Of a stretch of 64,000 nucleotides of DNA, positions 8,534-17,436 are shown in pieces (within the stretch, counting starts at the first letter, position 1; every line of letters begins with the position of its first letter). The DNA lies in NCBI GenBank assembly GCA_963811775.1, contig CAWESO010000001.1, forward strand, positions 186,001 to 250,000, written 5' to 3'. The notes beneath the pieces are model-generated. The model ran no database searches. It worked only from the letters and a program-made list of their open reading frames with translations, and was not told where the DNA came from. The position numbers and the translations under genes are program-made. The DNA is from Chersky-840 sp963811775. Its GTDB lineage: Bacteria > Actinomycetota > Acidimicrobiia > Acidimicrobiales > UBA8190.

Positions 8534-9879
8534 ATGAGCCCCGCCGAGTGGAGCCCGCAGCGCTGGCGGGACCTCCCTGCCGCGCAGCAGCCCGACTGGC
8601 CCGACCCGGACCATCTCGAGCTGGCGCTGAAGGAGCTCAGTGCCCTGCCTCCCCTGGTCTTCGCGGGCGAGGCACGCCGGCTGGTGTCGTCACTGGCGCA
8701 AGTGGCCGCCGGGGACGCGTTCTTGTTGCAGGCGGGAGACTGCGCGGAGTCCTTCGCTGAGTTCTCGGCCGACGACATCCGGGACAAGCTCAAGGTCGTG
8801 CTGCAGATGGCCGTGATCCTCACCTACGGCGCGGGCGTGCCCGCCGTGAAGGTGGGCCGCATCGCCGGGCAATTCGCCAAGCCACGCTCCTCGCCCACCG
8901 AGCGCGTGGGCGAGCTGGAACTGCCCGTCTTCCGCGGGCACATGGTCAACGACGACGCGCCCGACGCCGCGGCCCGCGTGCCCGACCCGCGCCGCCTGGT
9001 CGCCGCGTACCACCAGTCGGCGTCCACGCTCAATCTCGTGCGGGCCTTCACTAAGGGCGGCTTCGCCGATCTGTCCCAGGTCCACCTGTGGAACCAGCAA
9101 TTCGTCGCTGCCAGCGAGGAGGGGCGCCGCTACGAGGACATCGCGGGCGAGATCGACAGGGCGCTGCGGTTCATGGCGGCGTGCGGTATCGACCTCGAAG
9201 CCGAACAGTCGCTGCACCAGGTCGACTTCTACACCAGCCACGACGCGCTGATCCTCGGCTACGAGGAAGCGCTCACCCGCATGGACTCGATCACCGGTGA
9301 CTGGTACGACTGCTCCGCGCACATGTTGTGGGTGGGCGAGCGCACGCGCCAACTCGACGGCGCGCACATCAACTTCCTGGCCGGCATCCACAATCCCCTC
9401 GGGTGCAAGATCAGCGCGTCGACGACGCCCGAGGAGGTGCTGGCCCTGTGCCAACGCCTGAACCCCGACCGGATCCCCGGGCGCCTCACCCTCATCACCC
9501 GCATGGGCGCGACCGCCGTCGCCGATGCGCTGCCCCCCTCCTCGAGGCCGTGCGCGCCGAGGGGCACCCGGTGGTGTGGGCCTGTGACCCCATGCACGGG
9601 AACACCTTCGTGAGCGAAGGGGGCCGCAAGACGCGTCGCTTCGACGACATCCTGGCCGAGCTCAAGGGGTTCTTCGCCGCCCACCACCAGGTCGGCACGT
9701 GGCCCGGTGGTGTGCATCTCGAGCTCACCGGCGACGACGTCACCGAGTGCCTCGGCGGGTTCGGGGACATCGTCGAAGGGCAATTGCACGAGCGCTACAC
9801 CACCACGTGCGACCCGCGTCTCAACGCCCGACAGTCCATCGACTTGGCGTTTCGCGTCGCCGAGCTCCTCCGGGGCTGA
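8534..9879 (+). CDS. aroG: class II 3-deoxy-7-phosphoheptulonate synthase (one-base frameshift)
   Basis: First enzyme of the shikimate pathway, joining phosphoenolpyruvate and erythrose 4-phosphate. It is the plant/Mycobacterium type (AroAII), seen in LLQAGDCAESFAEF, VKVGRIAGQFAKPRS, HFVGER-like LWVGERTRQLDGAH, the metal/PEP region NPLGCKIS and PVVWACDPMHGNT. The frame breaks at a run of six C near 9533-9538: LPP should continue as LLEAVRAEGHP but reads SSRPCAP. Adding one C restores a 448-residue protein, the usual size. An error in a homopolymer is the simplest explanation. It is transcribed away from nadD and has no ribosome binding site. Confidence 0.9.
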
Positions 9880-9945
9880 CCCCGGGCCCCGAGATCGTCG
9901 ACCGGGGCGCATCGGCCATGCGCCGCGCCTCGCACACACGCGTCG

Positions 9946-11688
9946 GTGCAGGTGGACGCCGATTCCGGGGGCGTCATTGCGTCGTATCGTGCCCTCCGTG
10001 AGAATGGGCGGTGGACAATTGCCCGGACACCTGCCTTCTCCGGTTCCCTCGGACCGCGCCCTGCGCAGCAAGGATCGCAGCATCCACTCCATTTCCCGTG
10101 TCGTAGACAATGTGGCGCGCGCCGGCACGCGCTGGGCGCGTTCGCCCTCGTGGTGACGCTCGCCTTCACGGCCCTCGTCTCGTCCGCGCCCCCGCCGCGC
10201 CCGTTCACCGACGTCGCGCCAGCGGCGGCGTCGACCTCGGGCCCGGCCGCCGGCGTGCCCTCGTACTGGACGGTGGCGTCGGACGGCGGGGTCTTCGCCT
10301 TCGGCGGGCTCCCCTTCGACGGGTCCATGGGGGGCCGCAAGCTCGCCGCCCCCATGGTGGGCATCGCCCCGACGACGACCCTGTCCGGCGCGGACGGCAC
10401 GGGCTACTGGACCGTGGCCTCGGACGGCGGCATCTTCACCTTCGGCTCGGCGCCGTTCCACGGGTCCATGGGGGGCCGCAAGCTCAACGCCCCCATGGTG
10501 GGCATGGCCGCTGACCCCGCCACCGGCGGGTACTGGACCGTGGCGTCGGACGGCGGGGTCTTCGCCTTCGACGCGCCGTTCCTCGGGTCGATGGGGGCGG
10601 TCAAGCTCACCAAGCCGGTGGTGGCCATCGTGGCGACCCCCGACGGGCGCGGCTACTGGCTCTTCGCCTCGGACGGCGGGGTCTTCGCCTTCGGCGACGC
10701 CGGGTTCGCGGGGTCCCTGGGCAAGCTCAAGCTCCAGGCGCCGATCGTGGGTGCCACCGCGCCCGACGGCGGTGGCTATCTGATGGTGGCCGCCGACGGC
10801 GGGGTGTTCGCCTTCGGCGACGCCGGGTTCTACGGATCGCTCGGCGGCCACGTCCTGGCCCGCCCGGTGGTGGGGATGGCGGCGGCCGACCCCGGGGGGT
10901 ACTGGCTCACCGACTCCAACGGTGCGGTCACCGCCTTCGGCGACGCGGGCTACTTCGGCTCGGCCCCCCAGCACATCACGAGCCCGGTGGTGGGCATCGC
11001 CGACGGCCCCGGCACCGGGGTGGCGGCCAACGGCGCCTATCCGTCGGGGAGCTTCGGCTACGACGTGTCGCGGTTCCAGGACAACCCCCCCACGTGCAAC
11101 AACCCGCTCCCGTCGGGCCACACCGTCGGGATCGTCGAGGCGACGGGGGCGTCCAACGGATCGCCCAACCCCTGCGTGGCCCACGAGGCCCAATGGGCGG
11201 GCGGGGGGCTCAACCTCTACATCTTCATGACCGACGGCGCGGACGGCACCGACCAACCCGGGTGCAACGGGGACACGGCGTGCAACTGGGGGTACGAGGC
11301 CGGGGTCTACGCCTACCAGTACGCGCAGACCCAGGGGGTGAACCCTTTGGTCACGTGGTGGCTGGACGTCGAAGCAGCCAACTGGTCGTCGAACACGGCG
11401 GAGAACGACCAGGTCGTCGTGGGCGCCATCAACGCGCTGCGCGGGCTCGGGGTGAACAACGTGGGCATCTACACGAGCCCACTCACGTGGAACGGCATCG
11501 CCGGGGACTTCCAGCCCGCCGTGCCGCTGTGGGTGGCGTGGTACACGAACAACCCCCAGGCCAACTGCACCACCGCCGTGTCCTACGCGGCCCAGAACGG
11601 CAACTTCCTCCCCACCGGCGGCGTGTGGGTCACCCAGTACACCAACCAGGCCAACGGCATCAGCCTCGACGGCGACTACGCGTGTTAG
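9946..11688 (+). CDS. secreted repeat protein with C-terminal GH25/DUF1906-like domain
   Basis: Exported protein of up to 580 residues. After a hydrophobic export segment (ALVVTLAFTALV) come about seven repeats of ~45-50 residues built on YWTVASDGGVFAFG...GSMGG..L..P.VG. Such repeats are common in secreted proteins of Acidimicrobiia and may form a propeller. The C-terminal ~220 residues (from GYDVSRFQ) resemble glycoside-hydrolase-like GH25/DUF1906 domains: THTVGIVEATG-like TVGIVEATGASNG, the Asp/Glu pair in TWWLDVEAANW, and GVNNVGIYTSP. This suggests peptidoglycan binding or cleavage. The start is uncertain. The open frame begins at GTG 9946, but a GTG at 9998 preceded by TATCGT at seven bases, in another frame, could be the true start if a base is missing near 10130. 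Confidence 0.72.
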   Translation: MQVDADSGGVIASYRALRENGRWTIARTPAFSGSLGPRPAQQGSQHPLHFPCRRQCGARRHALGAFALVVTLAFTALVSSAPPPRPFTDVAPAAASTSGPAAGVPSYWTVASDGGVFAFGGLPFDGSMGGRKLAAPMVGIAPTTTLSGADGTGYWTVASDGGIFTFGSAPFHGSMGGRKLNAPMVGMAADPATGGYWTVASDGGVFAFDAPFLGSMGAVKLTKPVVAIVATPDGRGYWLFASDGGVFAFGDAGFAGSLGKLKLQAPIVGATAPDGGGYLMVAADGGVFAFGDAGFYGSLGGHVLARPVVGMAAADPGGYWLTDSNGAVTAFGDAGYFGSAPQHITSPVVGIADGPGTGVAANGAYPSGSFGYDVSRFQDNPPTCNNPLPSGHTVGIVEATGASNGSPNPCVAHEAQWAGGGLNLYIFMTDGADGTDQPGCNGDTACNWGYEAGVYAYQYAQTQGVNPLVTWWLDVEAANWSSNTAENDQVVVGAINALRGLGVNNVGIYTSPLTWNGIAGDFQPAVPLWVAWYTNNPQANCTTAVSYAAQNGNFLPTGGVWVTQYTNQANGISLDGDYAC

Positions 11689-11813
11689 TCGTCGCGCCGT
11701 GAGGCCGACGACCGCGCCGGGCTGAGGAGACCGTCGCGTCACCGCACGCGTGAGCCACATGAGAGAGGCACTGGAGCGGGTGGTCGGGCCCGTCCAGATC
11801 CCGGCGGTGATCG

Positions 11814-12524
11814 TCAGCCGGTGAGGGTGCGCAGGTGGGCGGCGTCGTTGTAGCGGACCAGGCGCCAGCCGTCGTCGCCCATCTCCCACTCGGTGAGCGA
11901 GGTGTGCTCGGTGGGCAGGCGCAGCCGGCGCCGGCCCGGGGCCACGGGCAAGAAGGCCAGCAGCGTCGACTCGATGACACCGGCGTGGCACACGATCACG
12001 ACACGCTGGCCGGGGTGGGCCGCCGCCACGCGCGCCACGGCCGACGACGCTCGGGCCACGAACGAGGTCCAGCTCTCGCCCCCCGGCGCCACCACGCTGT
12101 CGGGGTCGACGTCGAAGTCGGGATCGCCGTAGCGGACGCGGAACTCTTCCCACGTGAGCCCGTCGGCCTCCCCGGGGTGCAATTCGCACAGGTCGCACTC
12201 CCCCACCGGTGCCGCGCCGTCGCCGATGCCGGGGGAGACGATGCTGCCCGTCTCGAGCGCGCGCGTCAGCACGCTCGCATACAGCGCGGCTGCGTCGGCC
12301 AGCTCCCCGCTGTGCACGAGCCGGGCCCGCAGGGCCTCGGCCTGGCGTCTCCCCAGGGGCGACAGGCCCGTGCACCCGACGTGGCCGCCGACGACGCCGC
12401 GCACGTTGCACACGGCCTCGCCGTGGCGGATGAGCACCACCCGGGTGGGCCGCTCCGAAGCCCGGGGCACGCTGCTCACGCCCGGGGGGGCGCCGTGGCG
12501 GGTGTCCTTCGTCGGCGCGCTCAC
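11814..12524 (-). CDS. histidine phosphatase family protein (phosphoglycerate-mutase-like)
   Basis: Member of the histidine phosphatase superfamily. The catalytic RHG motif is in VVLIRHGEAVCN and the second catalytic His in VVIVCHAGVIEST. The length of 236 residues is normal. I chose GTG at 12524 because it overlaps the stop of the VWA gene by four bases (GTGA). In other actinobacteria a phosphatase of this class follows the obgE-proB-proA-nadD-rsfS genes, and here it closes a similar array. The substrate is not predictable. Confidence 0.85.
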   Translation of the reverse strand: MSAPTKDTRHGAPPGVSSVPRASERPTRVVLIRHGEAVCNVRGVVGGHVGCTGLSPLGRRQAEALRARLVHSGELADAAALYASVLTRALETGSIVSPGIGDGAAPVGECDLCELHPGEADGLTWEEFRVRYGDPDFDVDPDSVVAPGGESWTSFVARASSAVARVAAAHPGQRVVIVCHAGVIESTLLAFLPVAPGRRRLRLPTEHTSLTEWEMGDDGWRLVRYNDAAHLRTLTG

Positions 12525-13969
12525 GCCAGCTCGGTCACGAAGTACTCGAGCTGGCGCAGGTTCCGACATTCGAACACGTCGTCGCAGTGCACGGCGTACT
12601 CCCCCAGGATGGAGTCACCCGTGCCCCAGTAGGCGCGCGGCTCGGGATTGAGCCAGTAGACGTGTCGGGCGCGGTGGCGGATCTCCTGGACGACCCAGGC
12701 CTGCGAGGCGTGGTAGTTGTTGCGGGCGTCGCCCAGCAGCAGCACGCTGGCGCGCGGCGAGATCTCCTCCCCCCAGCGCTCCCAGAACACCGACAGAGCG
12801 TGGCCGTAGTCCGAGTGCCCGTCCACCCACACCACGTCGGCCTCGGTGTTGATGCGGTGCACGGCGTCGGCCACGTCGTCGACGTTCTCGAAGAACCGCG
12901 TCACCTCGTCGATCCCGTCGATGAACACGAAGCTGCGCACCTTCGAGAATTGCGAGCTGATGGCGTGCACCAGATGGAGGGTGAACCGGGCGAAGGACGC
13001 CACCGAGCCCGAGATGTCGGCGATGACGATGATCTCGGGCTTGGCTGGGCGCGGGTAACGGAACTTGGGGTCGACGGGCACCCCGCCGGTGGACAGCGAC
13101 TGGCGCATGGTGGCCCGGAAGTCGAGGGGGCCCTTGCGGCCGTGGCGGCGCTTGCGGGCCAGGCGGACCGCCAGCTTGCGGGCCAGCGGGTGGATGGCCC
13201 GGCGCAACGACGCCAGCTCGTCGCGCGTGGCGTGCATGAAGTCGACCTCTTCGGGCAAGGGCTTGCGCAAGGACCGGGCCAGGGCCTCCACGCCGCGGTC
13301 GGCCACCAGCCGGCGCCGGATCTCGTCCTCGAGCTCCCGCCGGAGCCGGTCGAGGCGGCTCTTGAACTCGTCGCGGGCCAGGCGCTCTTCGAGTGGGGTG
13401 AGGTGCCCGTCGGGGGCCGCGGCGCGCGCCGTCTCCATGAGCCGCTCGAGGACCCGGTCGAGATCGAGGTTCCGCAGCGTGCGGTAGAGGTAGTAGGTGC
13501 CCCCTACCGGGCGCCCCGGCTCCATGCCGGCGAAACGGCCGACGGCCTGGCGCGCCAGCGCGGCGACCTGCGCGTCGTTGGCCGACAAGAGCGCCCGGAA
13601 CAGCATCTCGGCCAGCTCCTCGGCCGACAGCCCCTCGCCGCCCCCGCCGCCCTGGCCCTGGCCCTGGCCCTGGCCCTGGCCCCGGTCCTCGTTCTCGCTG
13701 TCGGACTCGAGGTCCCCGGTGGCGGAGAGCTCGTCGTCGATGTCGTACTGCGGCCCGCGCATGGAGAAGTAGACCTCGAAGGCCGTCTCGAACGCCTTCC
13801 AGTGCGTCGAGCTCTTGACCAAGGTGGCCGCCAACGCGTACTTGAGCGCGTCGCGGTCCTCGAGGGGGATGTGGTGCACGGCCTCGGCCGCGTCGATGGA
13901 CTCGGTGACCGACACGGGCAGGCCCGCCGCGCGCAACTCTCCCACGAAGCCGGTGAGGACGTCGAGCAC
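12521..13969 (-). CDS. VWA domain protein, CoxE/MoxR-partner type
   Basis: Protein of 482 residues ending in a von Willebrand factor A domain, in which the metal-ion site begins IIVIADISGSVASF. The N-terminal half is charged and helical. Residues around 95-115 form an acidic, then Gln/Gly-repeat linker encoded by five perfect copies of a hexanucleotide. It directly follows a MoxR-type ATPase (six-base gap) and overlaps the phosphatase gene. MoxR-VWA pairs act as chaperone-like complexes that mature or remodel other proteins, such as CoxDE for CO dehydrogenase. No target enzyme gene lies nearby, so the client is unknown. The start is GTG 13969. Confidence 0.85.
   Translation of the reverse strand: MLDVLTGFVGELRAAGLPVSVTESIDAAEAVHHIPLEDRDALKYALAATLVKSSTHWKAFETAFEVYFSMRGPQYDIDDELSATGDLESDSENEDRGQGQGQGQGQGGGGGEGLSAEELAEMLFRALLSANDAQVAALARQAVGRFAGMEPGRPVGGTYYLYRTLRNLDLDRVLERLMETARAAAPDGHLTPLEERLARDEFKSRLDRLRRELEDEIRRRLVADRGVEALARSLRKPLPEEVDFMHATRDELASLRRAIHPLARKLAVRLARKRRHGRKGPLDFRATMRQSLSTGGVPVDPKFRYPRPAKPEIIVIADISGSVASFARFTLHLVHAISSQFSKVRSFVFIDGIDEVTRFFENVDDVADAVHRINTEADVVWVDGHSDYGHALSVFWERWGEEISPRASVLLLGDARNNYHASQAWVVQEIRHRARHVYWLNPEPRAYWGTGDSILGEYAVHCDDVFECRNLRQLEYFVTELA
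13650..13679 (+). repeat. hexanucleotide tandem repeat inside the VWA gene
   Basis: Five perfect tandem copies of CCCTGG. On the coding (minus) strand they give an alternating Gln-Gly linker. Gain or loss of a unit would keep the frame. Confidence 0.9.
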
Positions 13970-13975
13970 GACGGC

Positions 13976-14992
13976 CTAGGCCCGGTCCTCCCCGGCCACG
14001 GCCAGTTCCTTGGCCGCGCGCTCGAGGTCGCTGCGGTACTTGAGCAGCACGTGCAACGTGGCCTTGGCCTGTTCGGCGTCGATGGACTCCACGCCCAGCA
14101 CCACGAGCGTGCGGGCCCAGTCGAGGGTCTCCGACACCGACGGGTACTTCTTGAGCTCCAAGGTCCGCAACGACCGGACGATCCTGGCGATCTGGTCGGC
14201 GAGCTCCTCGGTCACCCCGGGCACCCGGGCGAGGACGATGTCACGCTCCCGTTCGAGCGAGGGATAGTCGAGATGCAGGTACAGACACCGGCGCTTGAGC
14301 GCCTCCGACAGCTCGCGGGTGTTGTTCGACGTCAGGAACACGAGCGGGATCTGTTCGGCCCGGATGGTCCCCAACTCGGGGATCGACACCTGGTACTCCG
14401 AGAGCACCTCGAGCAGCAGGGCCTCGGTCTCGAGCTCCACCCGGTCGACCTCGTCGACGAGGAGGACGACGGGGTCGGCGGAGCGGATGGCCTCGAGCAG
14501 CGGGCGGGTGAGGAGGAACTCCTCGGAGAAGATGTCCTCCTCGAGGTCGCGCCACGACGTCGCCGGGCCCTCCCCCGCACCCGCGCCCGTCGACGCGGCC
14601 TCCCCGTCGGGCGACCCGTCGACGACGCGTTGGGCCTGGATGCGCAGGAGCTGCTTCTTGTAGTTCCACTCGTAGAGGGCCTTGGACTCGTCGAGGCCCT
14701 CGTAGCACTGCAGGCGGATGAGCCGGCTCCCGGTCACGCGCGCCACCGACTTGGCCAACTCCGTCTTGCCCGTGCCGGCGGGCCCCTCGACGAGGACCGG
14801 CTTGGCCAGGCGGTCGGCCAGGTGCACCACCCCGGCGATGCCGTCGTCGGCGAGGTAGCCCACCGCGGCGAGGCGGTCGCGCACCTCATCCACCGACGAG
14901 AACAGCGGCGGGCCGGGATCGGGGAACCCGAGCATCCCCGCCGTCCCCGACGCGGCGTCGGCACCCTCCTCGATACCCGCGGCCGGGGTCAT
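13976..14992 (-). CDS. MoxR-family AAA+ ATPase
   Basis: AAA+ ATPase of 338 residues. Walker A is VEGPAGTGKTELAK, Walker B LLVDEVDRVE, sensor 1 lies in VFLTSNNTRELS, followed by ALKRRCLYLHLDYP. A variable Gly/Ala insert occurs around residues 125-145. ATG at 14992 overlaps the proA stop by four bases (ATGA), and the VWA gene follows after six bases. The three are therefore one transcription unit with translational coupling. It probably works with the VWA protein as a protein-remodelling pair. Confidence 0.9.
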   Translation of the reverse strand: MTPAAGIEEGADAASGTAGMLGFPDPGPPLFSSVDEVRDRLAAVGYLADDGIAGVVHLADRLAKPVLVEGPAGTGKTELAKSVARVTGSRLIRLQCYEGLDESKALYEWNYKKQLLRIQAQRVVDGSPDGEAASTGAGAGEGPATSWRDLEEDIFSEEFLLTRPLLEAIRSADPVVLLVDEVDRVELETEALLLEVLSEYQVSIPELGTIRAEQIPLVFLTSNNTRELSEALKRRCLYLHLDYPSLERERDIVLARVPGVTEELADQIARIVRSLRTLELKKYPSVSETLDWARTLVVLGVESIDAEQAKATLHVLLKYRSDLERAAKELAVAGEDRA

Positions 14993-16236
14993 CCCCGCAC
15001 CTGGCCGTCGCCGTGCACGATGTACTTCACGCACGTGAGCTCGCGCAGCCCCATCGGTCCGCGGGCGTGCAGCTTCTGGGTGGAGATCCCGATCTCGGAT
15101 CCGAGGCCGAGCTCGGCCCCGTCGACGAACCGGGTCGAGGCGTTGACGACGACGGCGGCGGCGTCGACCTCGCGGCAGAACCGCTCCGCCGCACGCAGGT
15201 CGCCGGTCACGATGGCCTCCGAGTGCCCCGACCCGTAGCGAGCGATGTGGTCGATCGCCGCGTCGAGGTCGTTGACCACCGCCACCGACATGATCGGGCC
15301 CAGGAACTCGGCGGCGAAGTCGTCCTCGGCGGCGACGGCGATGGTGGGAAGGATGGCACGGCTCGGATCGTCTCCTCGCAACTCGACGCCGGACAGGGCC
15401 TCTCGGGCCCGGGGCAGGAACTCGGCCGCCACCGCCTCGTGGACGAGGAGGGACTCGGCCGCGTTGCACACGCCGGGTCGCTGGGTCTTGGCGTTCACCA
15501 CGATGGACAGCGCCATGTCGAGATCGGCCGCGGCGTCGACGTAGACGTGGCAGTTGCCGTCCCCGTCGATCACGTACGGCACCGTGGCGTGCTCGCGCAC
15601 CGATGCAATGAGAGAGTGCCCGCCTCGGGGGACGAGGCAGTCGATGATGCCCTGGAGCTGCATGAACTCGACGGCGGCTTCCCGGCTCGTGTCGGCCACG
15701 TTGATCACCGCGTCCTCGGGCAGGCCCACCTTGGCCAGTGCCTCGCGCAGGCTCTCCACGATCGCGGCGTTGGAGCGCGCCGCGCTGGACGAGCCCCGCA
15801 GCATGGTGGCGTTGCCCGCCTTGAGGCACAGTCCCGCCGCGTCACTGGTCACGTTGGGGCGGTTCTCGTAGATCACGCCCACCACGCCGAGCGGGACCCG
15901 GACGCGCTCGACCCGCAGGCCGTTGGGCCGGACCCAGCCCTCGACCACCTCGCCCACCGGATCGGGGAGAGCCGCCACCTGGCGGAGGCTGTCGGCCATG
16001 GCCGCCACCCGCGCGCCGGTGAGCGCCAGCCGGTCGAGGACGACGGCGCCGGCCCCGTCCGCCCGGGCCTGCTCCAGGTCGGTGGCGTTGTGCGCCAACA
16101 GCTCGGCGCTGCGCTCTTCGAGCAGGTCAGCGGCGACGCGCAGTGCCGCGCTGCGGGCCGAGCCACCCGCCACGGCCAGGGCCCGGGACGCATCCTTGGC
16201 CCGACGCCCGAGATCGACGATGTCCTCCCGGGCCAT
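14989..16236 (-). CDS. proA: glutamate-5-semialdehyde dehydrogenase (gamma-glutamyl phosphate reductase)
   Basis: Second step of proline synthesis: NADPH reduction of glutamyl 5-phosphate. The 415 residues are the normal length. Family features include PLGVVGVIYENRPNVT, GNATMLRGSSSA and the catalytic Cys in AKTQRPGVCNAAESLLVH. It follows proB by 54 bases on the same strand and overlaps the MoxR gene. The proB-proA order directly after obgE is the actinobacterial arrangement. Confidence 0.96.
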   Translation of the reverse strand: MAREDIVDLGRRAKDASRALAVAGGSARSAALRVAADLLEERSAELLAHNATDLEQARADGAGAVVLDRLALTGARVAAMADSLRQVAALPDPVGEVVEGWVRPNGLRVERVRVPLGVVGVIYENRPNVTSDAAGLCLKAGNATMLRGSSSAARSNAAIVESLREALAKVGLPEDAVINVADTSREAAVEFMQLQGIIDCLVPRGGHSLIASVREHATVPYVIDGDGNCHVYVDAAADLDMALSIVVNAKTQRPGVCNAAESLLVHEAVAAEFLPRAREALSGVELRGDDPSRAILPTIAVAAEDDFAAEFLGPIMSVAVVNDLDAAIDHIARYGSGHSEAIVTGDLRAAERFCREVDAAAVVVNASTRFVDGAELGLGSEIGISTQKLHARGPMGLRELTCVKYIVHGDGQVRG

Positions 16237-16290
16237 GCCCCAGGTTACCCGGGGCGCAGCGCTTCCCCGGAGCCCGAGGCCGGGCCGGCC

Positions 16291-17436
16291 TCAGCTGAGC
16301 ACCACGAGATCGTCACGGTGCACGACCTCGGGCGCGACGCCGTCGGGCAGCTCGCTCGTCCGGCGCCCGGCCCACGACGCCACCAGCGCGGCGGGATGAC
16401 GGGCCAGCCCCTTGGCGAAGACCACGCCGTCGGGCCCGGCGATCTCCACCGCGTCGTCGGCGTCGAAGCGCCCCGACACCGACACCACCCCGGCGGGGAG
16501 GAGCGAGGCCTCGCGCTCGATGAGCGCGGCGCGCGCCCCGTCGTCGACCACGAGCGTCCCCGCCGCGGCGACGGCGAAGGCGATCCACAACTTCCGCGCC
16601 GGCAGGCGGCGCCGGCGCGGCCGGAAGACCGTCCCCACCCCCGGCGTCCCCTCGATCGCGCCCCGCAGCACGCCGGTGCGGCCGGCGTCGGCGATGACGG
16701 TCTCGACGCCCGACCACGCCGCGATCTTGGCCGCGGCGAGCTTCGAGGCCATGCCCCCGCTGCCCACGGCGCTGCCCACCCCCCCGGCCACCAGCTCGAG
16801 CTCGTGGTCGACCTCGACCACCTCCTCGATGAGCGACGCCTCGGCCGTGGTGCGGGGATCGGCCGTCAACAAGCCAGCCGTGTCGGTGAGCAGGACGAGG
16901 AGGTCGGCGGCGACGAGATGGGCGACCAGCGCGGCCAGGCGGTCGTTGTCCCCGAACCGGATCTCGTCGTCGGAGGTGGCGTCGTTCTCGTTCACCACCG
17001 GCACCACGCCGAGCTCGAGGAGCCGGGACAGGGTCTGGCGGGCGTGCAGGTACTGCTGGCGGTGGATGAAGTCGAGCGGGGCCAGCAGGACCTGGCCCAC
17101 GGCGACGTCCTTGGCGGCGAAGGCATCGTCGTAGACGCGCATCAGCTTGGACTGGCCCACCGCCGACACCGCCTGCAGCGTGGCCGCGTCGGTGGGCCGC
17201 GGCCCGCCCCCCATGGCGGCCCACCCCGCGGCGATGGCACCCGAGGTGACGAGCACGACGCTGTGGCCGAGCCGGCGCAGCTCGTCGATCTGGGTGCACA
17301 CCCGGTCGACAGCCCCGTGGTCCACACCCCCGTCGCCGCTCGTGATGGACGAGGACCCGATCTTCACCACCACCGTGCGCGCCGCGGCGCCACCGTCGCT
17401 CCCGGCCGACGCGCCGGGCGGGCTCCCGACGGTCAC
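16291..17436 (-). CDS. proB: glutamate 5-kinase
   Basis: First step of proline synthesis: ATP-dependent phosphorylation of glutamate. The amino-acid kinase domain (about residues 20-270) shows VVKIGSSSITSG, LVTSGAIAAGWAAM, NENDATSDDEIRFGDND and GGMASKLAAAKIA. A PUA domain follows (about 290-370). GTG at 17436 overlaps the obgE stop by four bases. The N-terminal ~20 residues before the kinase core are variable and Gly/Ala-rich. ProB is usually inhibited by proline. Confidence 0.96.
   Translation of the reverse strand: MTVGSPPGASAGSDGGAAARTVVVKIGSSSITSGDGGVDHGAVDRVCTQIDELRRLGHSVVLVTSGAIAAGWAAMGGGPRPTDAATLQAVSAVGQSKLMRVYDDAFAAKDVAVGQVLLAPLDFIHRQQYLHARQTLSRLLELGVVPVVNENDATSDDEIRFGDNDRLAALVAHLVAADLLVLLTDTAGLLTADPRTTAEASLIEEVVEVDHELELVAGGVGSAVGSGGMASKLAAAKIAAWSGVETVIADAGRTGVLRGAIEGTPGVGTVFRPRRRRLPARKLWIAFAVAAAGTLVVDDGARAALIEREASLLPAGVVSVSGRFDADDAVEIAGPDGVVFAKGLARHPAALVASWAGRRTSELPDGVAPEVVHRDDLVVLS

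Noticed and set aside
10125..10145. A further frameshift in the N-terminus of the repeat protein
   Set aside because: It is suggested by a good leaderless GTG at 9998 in another frame, but neither frame is conserved enough by eye to decide, so it is kept as a note and not counted.
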